Shown: positions 1-9,530, counted from the first letter of the stretch. The stretch: 64,000 bases of DNA from Rhodocyclaceae bacterium (GCA_023230455.1 JALNXH010000015.1:29089-93088); one strand, 5' to 3'. Notes: generated by a model not told the origin, from the letters alone. Numbers and translations are program-made.

Positions 1-74
1 TGTTCGCGTGCCATGAAGGTCTGACTTATACTTGAAGGCCCGATTTTAGCGCTCGTTGCAAAGGCGCCAGGCAC

Positions 75-527
75 ATGACCCGTCTCAATGAAATCCTCAC
101 CCTCGCCCAGGAACGCGCCGAAAAACTCGGCCTGCCCTACGAAGGCGCGCTCACTCCGACCGAAGCCAGCGCGCTGCTGACCCTGGTACCCAACGCGAAG
201 CTGGTGGATGTGCGTTCCCGCGCGGAATGGGACTGGGTGGGCCGCATTCCCGGCGCGCTGGAGATCGAATGGCAAAGCTACCCGGGCGGCGTCCCCAATA
301 TCCATTTCGTTGCCGAGCTGAGGCACGCAGTCACCACCGAAATGCTGCTGCTGTTCATCTGCCGCTCCGGAGCACGCTCCAGCGCCGCCGCGAAAGCGGC
401 TGCCGAAGCGGGTTTCCCCGATTGCTACAATGTGCTCGAAGGCTTCGAGGGCGACAAGGACGAAAAAGGCCGGCGCGGAACGCTCAATGGCTGGCGCCAT
501 GCCGGGCTGCCCTGGACGCAAAGTTAA
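75..527 (+). CDS. Rhodanese-like domain protein
   Basis: A single-domain rhodanese of 150 residues, expected to move sulfane sulfur in the cytoplasm through a cysteine persulfide. The active-site loop CRSGARS puts the candidate catalytic cysteine at residue 96. The upstream LVDVRSRAEWDWVGRIPGA stretch is the usual rhodanese DVR...E...GHIPGA-type signature, and no signal peptide is visible. It ends about 50 nt before nadA on the same strand, so the two may be co-transcribed. A sulfur or Fe-S link to the 4Fe-4S enzyme NadA is possible, but it rests on proximity only. The family is clear; the substrate is not. Confidence 0.85.
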   Translation: MTRLNEILTLAQERAEKLGLPYEGALTPTEASALLTLVPNAKLVDVRSRAEWDWVGRIPGALEIEWQSYPGGVPNIHFVAELRHAVTTEMLLLFICRSGARSSAAAKAAAEAGFPDCYNVLEGFEGDKDEKGRRGTLNGWRHAGLPWTQS

Positions 528-579
528 TCCACCTTCCAACCGACCCGGTTCCGCCTGATCGCGGCAACCGCTCAAACCG

Positions 580-1677
580 ATGCAATCGTCAATCATCAGC
601 TTCGACCGCTTCAATGCCCTCGCCGACCAGGAAGCGCAGCAGCGCATCCTCGCCGCCAAGGCCGCACTCGGCAAGCGAGTCGTTATTCTCGGCCACCATT
701 ACCAGCGTGCCGATGTGTTCCGCCACGCCGACCTCGCTGGCGATTCGCTGAAGCTCTCCCGCCTAGCGTCGCAGACCGATGCAGAATACATTGTCTTCTG
801 CGGCGTGCATTTCATGGCCGAAGTGGCGGACATCATGTCCAAACCGGAGCAGATCTCGATCCTGCCCGACCTCGCCGCCGGCTGTTCGATGGCCGACATG
901 GCCAATCTCGCCAAAGTCGAGCGCTGCTGGCGCGAACTGGGAGAGGTGCTCGACCCCGACCAGCAGGTCACCCCGGTCACCTACATCAACTCCGCCGCCG
1001 ACCTGAAGGCGTTTTGCGGCGACCACGGCGGCATCGTCTGTACCTCGTCGAACGCCCCAACTATTCTCAAGTGGTCGTTCGCCCAACGCGAGAAAGTGCT
1101 GTTCTTCCCCGACCAGCACCTCGGGCGCTGGAGCGGCCACAAGATGGACATCCCGCTGGATGAAATGGTGGTGTGGGATCCCGACCTGGAAATGGGCGGC
1201 CTCACCGCCGAGCAGATCCGCAACGCGAAGATCCTGCTCTGGAAGGGCCACTGCTCGGTGCATCAGATGTTCCAGCCGGCGCACATCCTCAAGTTCCGCA
1301 ACCAGTATCCGGACGGCATCGTCATTTCGCATCCGGAATGCGCCTTCGAGGTCTGTCGCCAGTCGGACTACGTCGGCAGCACGGAATACATTCTCAACAC
1401 GGTGAAGGCGGCGCCACACAATACGCGCTGGCTGGTCGGCACCGAGCTCAATCTGGTGGAACGCCTGGCCGACGAGGTCAAGCATGAAGGCAAAGTCGTC
1501 CAGTTCATGGCGCCGACGGTCTGTATGTGTTCGACCATGCAACGCATCGACCCGCAACATCTGGCCTGGACGCTGGAGAATCTCGTCGCGGGGCGGGTAG
1601 TGAACCGCATCGAGGTGCCGCCGCACGAAGCCGTGCTGGCCAAAATCGCCCTCGACCGGATGCTGGCCGTTTCGTAG
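580..1677 (+). CDS. nadA: Quinolinate synthase NadA
   Basis: Condenses iminoaspartate with dihydroxyacetone phosphate to quinolinate, the second step of de novo NAD synthesis. The protein is 365 residues, slightly longer than the E. coli enzyme. Family motifs include GHHYQ near residue 38, VCTSSNA (Cys154), SHPEC (Cys254) and VCMCSTM (Cys315/317). One cysteine from each of these last three is the expected 4Fe-4S ligand. No nadB or nadC lies in the window. The ATG follows the rhodanese gene closely. Confidence 0.96.
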   Translation: MQSSIISFDRFNALADQEAQQRILAAKAALGKRVVILGHHYQRADVFRHADLAGDSLKLSRLASQTDAEYIVFCGVHFMAEVADIMSKPEQISILPDLAAGCSMADMANLAKVERCWRELGEVLDPDQQVTPVTYINSAADLKAFCGDHGGIVCTSSNAPTILKWSFAQREKVLFFPDQHLGRWSGHKMDIPLDEMVVWDPDLEMGGLTAEQIRNAKILLWKGHCSVHQMFQPAHILKFRNQYPDGIVISHPECAFEVCRQSDYVGSTEYILNTVKAAPHNTRWLVGTELNLVERLADEVKHEGKVVQFMAPTVCMCSTMQRIDPQHLAWTLENLVAGRVVNRIEVPPHEAVLAKIALDRMLAVS

Positions 1678-1732
1678 TCTCCTCCGACATACCGGCAGAA
1701 GCGGCGTTCGGCTTTTGCCCGAAAGGCAGCAG

Positions 1733-1752
1733 CATATTACTATAGTAATATG
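1733..1752. promoter_or_regulatory. Perfect 20-bp palindrome overlapping a start codon
   Basis: CATATTACTA followed by its exact reverse complement TAGTAATATG. Its last three bases are the first possible ATG of the substrate-binding lipoprotein gene. It is strongly AT-rich in a GC-rich region. A closely related sequence lies at 23879-23895. A dimeric-repressor operator is the natural reading, and a bound protein would block initiation. If so, the true start may be the in-frame ATG at 1771. Function is inferred. Confidence 0.6.
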
Positions 1753-2772
1753 TTTGATCATCCAGAATGCATGTTCGGGAGTCGCTTTTCCAGACGGCCG
1801 GCCGATTCGGGCCGGCGTCGCATCGTGCTCGGGCTGAGCAGCCTGGCGCTTGCCGGCTTGTGCGGCTGCGGGGCAAACCGGCAGCCGTTGCGGATCGCCA
1901 GCCAGGTCTGGCCCGGATATGAATTCATGTTCCTTGCCCGCGACGAAGGCTGGCTCGATCCGGGGCAAATCCGGCTGATCGAAACCACTTCCGCGACCGA
2001 CTCGATGCATCTGCTTTCCGCCGGCATGGCCGACGGCGCCGCGCTCACGCTGGACGAAGTGCTGCGGGTCCGTGCCGGCGGCATTCCACTGGTCGTCGTT
2101 GCCGTATTCGACTTTTCCTCCGGCGCCGACGTCCTCCTTGCCCGCCCCGGCATCGCCAAGCTGACGGATATCCGCGGTGCGCGCATCGGCGTCGACCATT
2201 CCGCGGTCGGCGCTCTGATGCTCGGCGAAGCGCTCAGGGTGGCCAAACTGACCGTTGCCGACATCCATCCGGTGCGGCTGTTTCCCGACGAGCAGGAAAA
2301 AGCTTGGCGTAGCGGTCGGATAGACGCGCTGATCACCTACGAACCGGTGGCGACCCGTATCGAAAACCTCGGCGGTATCCGCCTCTTCGACAGCCGCAGC
2401 CTTCCCGGCACCATCGTCGATGTGCTGGCGATCAACCCACAGGCGCTACAGACCAAGGGCGAGGCCGTGCGCGCGCTAATCGCAGCGCATTTCCGCGCCC
2501 TGCAAAGATTTCGCACCAACCCGCAGGACTCCGCCTACCGACTGGCTCCACGCTTGAAATTCGTCGCCAACGAGGTGCTGGCCACCTACAAGAATCTGAA
2601 CCTGTCCAGCCTCAAGGAGAATTGGCGGCTGCTCGGTTCGGCATCGCCGGCGTTGCTCGATACGGCGCAGGAAGTGTCGGCCTTGATGCAAAGCGAAAAG
2701 CTGCTTCCCGTCGCTCCGCCCCTCGCCGGGTTGATCGACCCCGCCTACCTGCCTGCGGCAGAAACGCAGTGA
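1750..2772 (+). CDS. NMT1/SsuA-like periplasmic substrate-binding lipoprotein
   Basis: A 340-residue solute-binding protein of the NMT1/SsuA/ThiY type. An arginine-rich N-terminus leads into a hydrophobic segment ending in LAGLCGCG, a plausible lipobox with Cys at about residue 40. The mature part has IASQVWPGYEFMFLARDEG and an LTDIRGARIGVDHSAVG hinge region typical of these proteins. No permease or ATPase gene accompanies it. Instead its stop overlaps the next gene by 4 nt (GTGA), and that gene encodes a c-di-GMP protein, so it may be a ligand sensor rather than a transporter part. The start is uncertain: ATG 1750 lies in a palindrome and ATG 1771 is an alternative giving a more usual leader length. 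Confidence 0.8.
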   Translation: MFDHPECMFGSRFSRRPADSGRRRIVLGLSSLALAGLCGCGANRQPLRIASQVWPGYEFMFLARDEGWLDPGQIRLIETTSATDSMHLLSAGMADGAALTLDEVLRVRAGGIPLVVVAVFDFSSGADVLLARPGIAKLTDIRGARIGVDHSAVGALMLGEALRVAKLTVADIHPVRLFPDEQEKAWRSGRIDALITYEPVATRIENLGGIRLFDSRSLPGTIVDVLAINPQALQTKGEAVRALIAAHFRALQRFRTNPQDSAYRLAPRLKFVANEVLATYKNLNLSSLKENWRLLGSASPALLDTAQEVSALMQSEKLLPVAPPLAGLIDPAYLPAAETQ

Positions 2773-5612
2773 AACCGATTCTCGCCAAGCTGCCTCTGCG
2801 ACTGATCCTGCCTGTGGTCGTGCTGGCCGGCTGGCTGCTAATCTCGACCTTGTCGATGATCTACTCCGACCGCGAAAAACGGCTGGTGCAATTCGAAGAA
2901 ACCGCCGCGCTCGCGGTCGGCGAGGCCGCGCGACTGGTACGCAAAGCGGAACAGGATCTGCGCGACAGCCCGGCGGGGGTAGAACGCGAAATCATGTTGC
3001 TGGGCAGCGAACTGGAAATAGGGCTGCGCAACGCGGCCCTCATCGGCCCCGACGGCCGGGTGATTTTCGCCACGCGCTCCGACTGGGCCGATCTGCCTGC
3101 CGACGAAGCGATCGCCGGTTGGGACAAAGCCCGTTTCCAACGGGCGACCAACCGCTCCACTGCGGATATCGTGCGCGACGAAACCACCCATCTGTCCTTG
3201 CTGATGCCCTACGCCTATCCGCCGGTTCCCGGCGAAATCACCAGCCAGCGACGCGGTGCGGTCTATCTCGATTTCGACATCGCCGCGCGCCTGTCCGCAG
3301 TGCGTGCGGCCAACCTGCGCCAGCAGTTGGTCCAGGCCGCCGCGGCGTTCCTGCTCACCAGTATTCTGATTGCGTTGCTGAACAAATACGTGGCCCGCCC
3401 GCTGGCGGCCCTGTCGGCGGACGCCAAGCGCATCGGCCGCGGCGAACTCGACATCCGGATCGCCACCGAAGGGCCGCGCGAAATCGCCACGCTCAGCGAA
3501 GACTTCCGCTTCATGGCAGTCCAGTTGAGGACCGACCGAGGCGCCCTGGAACGCGAACGCGCTTTTCTGAAATCGCTGTTCCAGAGCGTGCCCGATCTGG
3601 TATGGCTGAAAGACCCGGATGGCGTCTATCTCGCCTGCAATCCGCGCTTTGAAAAGTTTTTCGGCGCGGCCGAAGAGCAGATCCTGGGCAAGACCGATTA
3701 CGACTTTCTCGACCGGGAACGCGCCGACTTCTTCCGCGAACGCGACCGCATAGCCATCGCCGCCAATCAGCCAGTAATGAACGAAGAGGATGCCACCTTC
3801 GCCGACGACGGCCACACGGAACGGCTGGCGACGATCAAAACGCCGATGTACGACCCGACGGGAAAGCTCATCGGCGTACTCGGCGTCGGGCGCGACATTA
3901 CCGCCATGCGTAAAACCGAAGCTGCATTGCAGGAACGCGAAGAACGCCTGTCGCTCATCTTCCGTCAGGCAATGGATGCCATCGCCCTGGTCGATGCGGA
4001 GACCGGCCGCTACGTCGAGGTCAATGAGGCGGCACACAATAGTTTGGGCTTCAGCCGGGAAGAATTCGAGGCACTTACGGTCTGGGATTTTGCAAACTCC
4101 GCTCCCGATCCGGAGGCGCTGCGCCGCGGCTTCGAGATGATGCACAGCCCGGAGGGCGTAACGCTCGAAGTCCAGGTCCGCAATCGCGCCGGCACCGTCC
4201 GCGACGTCCGCGTCAGCGGGCGCTCCATCGCTATAAGGGGCAGGAATTACATTTCGCTGATCTGGAGCGACGTCACCGAGCAAAAACGAGCGGCCGGGGA
4301 AATCCATCGACTGGCCTACTTCGATTCGCTCACCGCGCTGCCCAACCGCAGCCTGCTGCTTGATCGCGTCGGCCAGGCGCTGTCCGCCGCACGCGGCGAC
4401 GAAGGGCAAAATACCTTGTTGCTGCTGAACATCGACCGGTTCAAGACCCTCAACGACGCGCGCGGCCACAACTTCGGCGACATCCTGCTGCGCGCCGTCG
4501 CCGGCCGGTTGAGCGGCCTGATGCGCGAAAGCGACACGCTGGCCCGGCTCTCCGCCGACGAATTCGCCATTCTGCTGACCACTCTCGACCGGCGCGGAGA
4601 AAGCACCGGCCACGATGCCCTGCGCCTGGCGGAAAGCATCCAGACCGCAATCCGCGCGCCCTTCCGCATCGGCGAAGAGGAGGTCGCCGTCAAGATCAGC
4701 CTCGGCATCACACTTTTTCCAAACAGCCTCGCCGATACCTCCGTCGATATCCTGCGACGCGCAGATACCGCCCTGCACCGTGCCAAGGAGGCCGGCGGCA
4801 ACCAGTCGGTGTTTTTCGGCGAAGACATGGAAGAAGCTGTGCAGCAGCGCTTCCGCATCGAGGGCGAGTTGCGTCAGGCGATTCATTCCGGCCAGTTGCG
4901 GCTGTTCCTACAGCCCCAGGTCAACCGCGAGGAACACATGGTGGGCGCGGAAGCGCTGGTGCGCTGGCAACATCCGGAACGCGGCCTGTTGCCGCCAAGC
5001 GTCTTCGTCCCCGTGGCCGAGGAATCCGATCTGATCGTCGAACTCGGCGCTTGGGTATTTGCCGAAGTCTGCCGACTGCTGGTCCACCCGGACGTCGCCC
5101 AGCGGCGCTTGCGCGTGGCCGTCAACATCAGCCCGCGCCATTTCCGTCAGGCGGGGTTCTCGGCATGGATGAAGAAGGTGATCGCCGACAGTGGCGCCGA
5201 CCCGAGCCACCTGACACTCGAAGTCACCGAAGGGTTGGTGATCGACAACATCAACGACGTCGTGGCAACGATGAGCGAACTGGGCAGCCTGGGAATCCAC
5301 TTCTCGATTGACGATTTCGGCACCGGCTATTCATCGCTGGCTTATCTGAAGCGTCTGCCGATCCACGAAATCAAGATCGACAAGACTTTCGTCCAGGATG
5401 CGCCGACCGACAGCGACGACGCCGCACTGGTGGAAACCATCCTCGCGGTGGCGGAACATCTTCATCTCTCGGTGGTTGCGGAAGGGGTGGAAACCGAAGA
5501 GCAGGCGGCATTTCTCGATGCGCGTGGAAAAATCATCCACCAAGGCTACCTCTACGGCCGACCGGAACCGATAGAAATGTGGCTCGCCCGCTGGCGCAAG
5601 GTGCCGGTGTGA
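2769..5612 (+). CDS. Membrane HAMP-PAS-PAS-GGDEF-EAL protein, probable c-di-GMP phosphodiesterase
   Basis: Start chosen as GTG 2769, overlapping the previous stop and giving 947 residues that begin just before TM1 (about 13-33). A periplasmic sensor segment follows, then TM2 (about 190-210), HAMP (about 206-257), PAS (about 262-382), a second PAS (about 390-504), GGDEF (about 510-687) and EAL (about 695-944). The GGDEF signature is degraded to SADEF (595-599), although a RESD I-site-like motif sits five residues before it. The EAL motif (728-730) and DDFGTGYSSL loop are intact. This predicts c-di-GMP hydrolysis with a cyclase domain kept for binding or regulation. The gene is sandwiched by overlap between two binding-protein genes, so its input may be the ligand of one of them. 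The activity is inferred. Confidence 0.88.
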   Translation: MKPILAKLPLRLILPVVVLAGWLLISTLSMIYSDREKRLVQFEETAALAVGEAARLVRKAEQDLRDSPAGVEREIMLLGSELEIGLRNAALIGPDGRVIFATRSDWADLPADEAIAGWDKARFQRATNRSTADIVRDETTHLSLLMPYAYPPVPGEITSQRRGAVYLDFDIAARLSAVRAANLRQQLVQAAAAFLLTSILIALLNKYVARPLAALSADAKRIGRGELDIRIATEGPREIATLSEDFRFMAVQLRTDRGALERERAFLKSLFQSVPDLVWLKDPDGVYLACNPRFEKFFGAAEEQILGKTDYDFLDRERADFFRERDRIAIAANQPVMNEEDATFADDGHTERLATIKTPMYDPTGKLIGVLGVGRDITAMRKTEAALQEREERLSLIFRQAMDAIALVDAETGRYVEVNEAAHNSLGFSREEFEALTVWDFANSAPDPEALRRGFEMMHSPEGVTLEVQVRNRAGTVRDVRVSGRSIAIRGRNYISLIWSDVTEQKRAAGEIHRLAYFDSLTALPNRSLLLDRVGQALSAARGDEGQNTLLLLNIDRFKTLNDARGHNFGDILLRAVAGRLSGLMRESDTLARLSADEFAILLTTLDRRGESTGHDALRLAESIQTAIRAPFRIGEEEVAVKISLGITLFPNSLADTSVDILRRADTALHRAKEAGGNQSVFFGEDMEEAVQQRFRIEGELRQAIHSGQLRLFLQPQVNREEHMVGAEALVRWQHPERGLLPPSVFVPVAEESDLIVELGAWVFAEVCRLLVHPDVAQRRLRVAVNISPRHFRQAGFSAWMKKVIADSGADPSHLTLEVTEGLVIDNINDVVATMSELGSLGIHFSIDDFGTGYSSLAYLKRLPIHEIKIDKTFVQDAPTDSDDAALVETILAVAEHLHLSVVAEGVETEEQAAFLDARGKIIHQGYLYGRPEPIEMWLARWRKVPV

Positions 5613-7579
5613 CACCGCATCCGCTCGCAGGCTGGCGCGTTACGCTCGGCCTCCTCCTCACGCTGTTCGCCGCCATTTCGACCGCATGGGCCGAACCGGA
5701 ACCGACCGCGCGCATTGCCGTGCTGGCTTATCGACCGAAACTGGAAACCCAGCGCCGCTGGCAACCGCTGGCGGTTTACCTGGAGCAAAGCGTACCCGGC
5801 TGGCGCTTTGAAATAAACGCGCTGAGTCTGCCGGAGCTCGAAGAGGCCATTGCCCGCAGACAGGTCGATTTCGTGTTCACCAATCCCGGCCATTACGTAC
5901 TGATGACTTACCGCAACGGTCTGTCGTCGCCGTTAGCCACGATGGTAGAACGGGCAGACGGGCGAAATCTGGCCGCTTTCGGCGGGGTGATTTTCACCCA
6001 GATCAGCCGCAAGGACATCGCCACCCTCGCCGACCTCAAAGGCAAGACGTTGGCCGCGGCGGCGAAGAATTCACTGGGGGGCTACCAGATTCAGGCGCAC
6101 GAACTTGCCCATCTCGGCATCACGCTACCCGCCGACGCCGACCTCATCGAAACGGGTATGCCGCAGGACCGGGTTATCGAGGCCGTACTGAGCGGACGGG
6201 CCGATGTCGGCTTCGTCCGCACCGGGGTAATCGAAGACTTGGCCCGCGAAGGCAGACTCGATCCAGCCCGGCTGAAGATTCTCAATCGCCAGAAGCTGGC
6301 TGACTTCCCGTTCGTCGTCTCGACCCACCTCTACCCGGAATGGCCGTTCGCGGTAATGCCCAGTATCGACGAGGAACTTGCTCGCCGCACGGCAGCGGCG
6401 CTGCTCGCGATGCCGCACGACAGCGCAATGACGACATCAATCGGTATTCACGGTTTTACCGTCCCCTCCGACTACCGCTCGGTAGAAACGCTATTGCGCG
6501 AGCTGCGCGTGCCGCCTTTCGACAAAATGCCGTCCTTCACCCGACAGGACGTCTGGACGCGCTATCGCCTGGAGATCGCCGGCAGCCTGCTGGCGGGCGG
6601 GCTGATCACTATCCTGGCCGCCTTCCTGATCGTCGCCAACCGCCGCCTGAGCCAAGCGCGGAGCATCTATCGGGATGTCATGGCGGCACAACCTACCGGG
6701 GTCTATCGCCTCAACGTGTCCGGCCGCGGCCGTTGGCCGAGACTGTTCTGGCGGGCACGGGGTGGCCGGCGCTACCGTTTCGAGGCGATCAACGACCGCT
6801 TCTGCGAAATCCTCGGCGTCAGTCGGGAACAGCTGTACACCGACGCCGGCCTTTTCCGCAAGCGGGTGCACCCTGAGGATCTTGCCGAGTTTTCGCGCCA
6901 CAACCGCGAAGCCCGGGAGAATCGCACCGCTTTCAACTGGGAGGGACGGCTGCTTCACGAAGGGCACAGCCGCTGGGTGCATCTGGAATCGCTGCCACGC
7001 CGAGCCGACAATGGCGACTTGGTGTGGACCGGGGTACTTTACGACATCAGCGAACGCAAGGCGGTGGAGGCGGAACTGCAACGACTGGCCACCACCGATT
7101 CGCTGACCGGTCTGGCCAATCGCCATCACTTCCTCGCCCAGACCAGCCTGGAAATGGCCCGCGTAAAACGCTTCGGCGATCCAGCGGCGCTGCTGATGCT
7201 CGATCTGGATCACTTCAAGCTGGTAAACGATACCTACGGCCATGCCACTGGCGATACCGTACTCAAAGCCTTCGCCGCCACCTTGCGCGGCTCACTGCGC
7301 CAGATCGACCTGGCCGGACGGCTCGGCGGCGAAGAATTCGGCGTGCTGTTGCCCGGCACGTCGACCGAAAGCGCCCGGCAATTCGCCGAGCGGCTGCGTG
7401 AAAACGTCGCCGCAATGGACGTGCAGGGCTGGGGCAAAACCATTCCGGTCAAAGTCAGCATCGGCGTTGCGCGCATCGCTGCGGACGATGCCACCCCCGA
7501 CAACGTTCTGGCGCGCGCCGACAGCGCCCTCTACCGGGCCAAGTCGCTCGGCCGCAACCGGGTGGAAGTGGCGACTTGA
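5609..7579 (+). CDS. PhnD-like sensor / PAS / GGDEF diguanylate cyclase
   Basis: Start chosen as GTG 5609 (GTGA overlap with the previous stop), giving 656 residues. A signal peptide ending AWA-EP leads into a PhnD-like periplasmic binding domain (about 25-305; VDFVFTNPGHYVLM and GADVGFVRTG-like segments). Then come TM (about 320-343), a PAS with PAC-type end (about 375-490) and GGDEF (about 495-656). GGEEF (573-577) is intact and an RQID inhibitory site lies five residues upstream, so it should make c-di-GMP with product inhibition. Together with the preceding EAL protein it forms an opposing cyclase/phosphodiesterase pair, both linked to solute-binding modules. The ligand is unknown; PhnD relatives bind phosphonates or phosphite, but this cannot be read from sequence here. 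Confidence 0.9.
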   Translation: MTPHPLAGWRVTLGLLLTLFAAISTAWAEPEPTARIAVLAYRPKLETQRRWQPLAVYLEQSVPGWRFEINALSLPELEEAIARRQVDFVFTNPGHYVLMTYRNGLSSPLATMVERADGRNLAAFGGVIFTQISRKDIATLADLKGKTLAAAAKNSLGGYQIQAHELAHLGITLPADADLIETGMPQDRVIEAVLSGRADVGFVRTGVIEDLAREGRLDPARLKILNRQKLADFPFVVSTHLYPEWPFAVMPSIDEELARRTAAALLAMPHDSAMTTSIGIHGFTVPSDYRSVETLLRELRVPPFDKMPSFTRQDVWTRYRLEIAGSLLAGGLITILAAFLIVANRRLSQARSIYRDVMAAQPTGVYRLNVSGRGRWPRLFWRARGGRRYRFEAINDRFCEILGVSREQLYTDAGLFRKRVHPEDLAEFSRHNREARENRTAFNWEGRLLHEGHSRWVHLESLPRRADNGDLVWTGVLYDISERKAVEAELQRLATTDSLTGLANRHHFLAQTSLEMARVKRFGDPAALLMLDLDHFKLVNDTYGHATGDTVLKAFAATLRGSLRQIDLAGRLGGEEFGVLLPGTSTESARQFAERLRENVAAMDVQGWGKTIPVKVSIGVARIAADDATPDNVLARADSALYRAKSLGRNRVEVAT

Positions 7580-7623
7580 TCGAAGGCCGCCGCAAGCCGC
7601 CGGCAGACGGGCACAATAGCGTC

Positions 7624-8364
7624 ATGGCTCCATTGCGCATCACCACCTACAACATCCACAAAGGCTTTTCCCAGTTCAACCGCCGCCTCACCGTCCATGA
7701 GCTGCGCGACCGTCTGCGAACGCTGGATGCCGACATCGTCTTTCTTCAGGAAGTGCAGGGCGAGCACCTCGGCCATGCCCGCCGCCACCTTCGCTGGCCT
7801 GCCCTGCCGCAACACGAGTTCCTCGCCGAGGACGTCTGGCACGCCGCCTACGGCTGCAATGTGGAATACGACCACGGCCATCACGGCAATGCCATCCTGT
7901 CGCGGTTCGCCATCGCCACCAGCCACAACCAGGACGTCACCCATCTGCGCTTCGAGCGCCGCGGACTGCTCCATTGCACACTCCGCGTTCCCGGGCTGAC
8001 GCAACCGTTGCATTGCGTCAGCGTGCATCTCTCGCTGTTCGGCCGCTCCCGCAAGCGGCAGATGGAGGCGCTGGCCGAACGCCTGGAAAACCTGGTACCC
8101 GGCGCGGCGCCGCTGATTGTCGCCGGCGATTTCAACGACTGGCGCAACCGCGCCCACAATCTGCTGGCGGAACGCCTCGACATGCAGGAAGTGTTCGGCG
8201 CGGCGCGGCCGGCGCGCAGTTTTCCCGCCACGCTGCCGCTATTCCGTCTCGACCGCATCTATGTACGCGGCTTTCGTGTCGAAGGCTGTGAAGTGCACCA
8301 TGGCCATCACTGGGCGCAGCTATCGGATCACGCACCGTTGTCGGCGCGACTGCTGCCGGCCTGA
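7624..8364 (+). CDS. Endonuclease/exonuclease/phosphatase family protein, YbhP-like
   Basis: A 246-residue metal-dependent phosphodiesterase-fold protein. Family landmarks are TTYNIHKG near the N-terminus, the catalytic acidic FLQEVQ, the central HHGNAILSR, VAGDFNDWR, and the terminal SDHAPL. I prefer ATG 7624 because the family begins with the RITTYNIHKG strand; an in-frame ATG at 7576 would add 16 unlikely residues. It is followed 2 nt later by a ClsB-type cardiolipin synthase, the same order as E. coli ybhP-ybhO. That supports a role near phospholipid metabolism, although YbhP itself has no firmly known substrate. Confidence 0.85.
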   Translation: MAPLRITTYNIHKGFSQFNRRLTVHELRDRLRTLDADIVFLQEVQGEHLGHARRHLRWPALPQHEFLAEDVWHAAYGCNVEYDHGHHGNAILSRFAIATSHNQDVTHLRFERRGLLHCTLRVPGLTQPLHCVSVHLSLFGRSRKRQMEALAERLENLVPGAAPLIVAGDFNDWRNRAHNLLAERLDMQEVFGAARPARSFPATLPLFRLDRIYVRGFRVEGCEVHHGHHWAQLSDHAPLSARLLPA

Positions 8365-8366
8365 CC

Positions 8367-9530
8367 GTGGTCATCGTCCCGCATAACCGGCTAAGACTGC
8401 TGGAGAGTGGCGCCCATTATTTTCCGGCGTTGATCGACGCAATCGCCGCGGCGATCCGGGAAATCCATCTCGAAACCTATATCTTCGCCGACGACCCCAC
8501 CGGCCGCGCAGTAAGCGCCGCACTGGCCGCCGCGGCGCGGCGCGGCGTGCGGGTACGGGTGCTGGTGGACGGCTTCGGCGCACGCGACTTCGCCGCCGGC
8601 CTCGGCGCCGAGCTGGCCGCCGCCGGCGCCGACGTCCTGGTCTACCGCCCCGAAGTCGCGCGCTTCCGCCTGCGCCGCCACCGCCTGCGCCGCATGCATC
8701 GCAAACTGGTCGTGATCGACGCACGGCTGGCTTTCGTCGGCGGCATCAACATCATCGACGACCTCGATACGCCACAACAAATTCCGCCGCGCTATGACTA
8801 TGCAGTGGCGGTCGAAGGCCCGCTGGTCGGCCGCATCCATGCCGCCGCGCGCCACCTCTGGAACCTGGTGCGTTGGGCGCGCCTGGGCCGCCGTCCGGCG
8901 CGCCCCGCTTTCGTCCCCACCGCTCCGCCACCGGCCGGAACCACCGCGGCCGCTTTCCTCACGCGCGATAACCTGCGCCACCGCCACGACATCGAAAACG
9001 CCTACCTCGCGGCGATCGCGCGGGCGCGGAAAGAAATCCTCATCGCCAATGCCTATTTCCTCCCCGGCCGCCGTTTTCGCCAGGCGCTGATCGCGGCGGC
9101 GCAGCGCGGCGTGCGCGTCGTCGTGCTGTTGCAGGGACGCAGCGAATACCTGATCCAGCATCACGCCACTCGATCGCTGTACGGCCGCCTGCTCGCCGGC
9201 GGGATCGAGGTCTGGGAATACCGCCGCAGCTTTCTCCACGCCAAGGTCGCGGTGATCGACGGCCACTGGGCCACCATCGGCTCGTCCAACATCGACCCGT
9301 TCAGCCTGTTGCTGGCACGCGAAGCCAATCTAGTAGTGGAAGACCGTACCTTCGCCGCCGAATTGCGCGCCAGCCTGACGACCGCCATGGAGGCCGGAGC
9401 CCACCGGGTGTCTCTTGAGGATTTGCAGAAGCTGCCCTGGTGGGGTGTGCTCGGCGGACGCCTGGCGTATTTCCTGGTGCGCCTGGCGGTCGGTTTCAGC
9501 CGCCGGCGCGGCAGCGACTACACCGGCTGA
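8367..9530 (+). CDS. clsB: Cardiolipin synthase B-like phospholipase D family protein
   Basis: A 387-residue enzyme with two PLD HxKxxxxD motifs: HRKLVVIDARLAFVGG in the first half and HAKVAVIDGHWATIGSSN in the second. It lacks the N-terminal membrane helices of ClsA, which matches the shorter ClsB (YbhO) type that joins phosphatidyl groups from phosphatidylglycerol or phosphatidylethanolamine. The start is GTG 8367, directly after the YbhP-like gene. Its 3' end overlaps the convergent gluQ gene by 13 nt. ClsB against ClsC is a judgement based on length and on the ybhP-like neighbour. Confidence 0.85.
   Translation: MVIVPHNRLRLLESGAHYFPALIDAIAAAIREIHLETYIFADDPTGRAVSAALAAAARRGVRVRVLVDGFGARDFAAGLGAELAAAGADVLVYRPEVARFRLRRHRLRRMHRKLVVIDARLAFVGGINIIDDLDTPQQIPPRYDYAVAVEGPLVGRIHAAARHLWNLVRWARLGRRPARPAFVPTAPPPAGTTAAAFLTRDNLRHRHDIENAYLAAIARARKEILIANAYFLPGRRFRQALIAAAQRGVRVVVLLQGRSEYLIQHHATRSLYGRLLAGGIEVWEYRRSFLHAKVAVIDGHWATIGSSNIDPFSLLLAREANLVVEDRTFAAELRASLTTAMEAGAHRVSLEDLQKLPWWGVLGGRLAYFLVRLAVGFSRRRGSDYTG

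Noticed and set aside
1..74. Promoter or truncated gene at the left edge
   Set aside because: Only 74 nt are available; a TATACT-like string is visible but no matching -35 box, so no call is made.
2838..4886. A 682-codon open frame antisense to the GGDEF/EAL gene
   Set aside because: It lies opposite a gene with clear domains, contains no recognisable motif, and long antisense frames are expected in GC-rich DNA with strong third-position bias.
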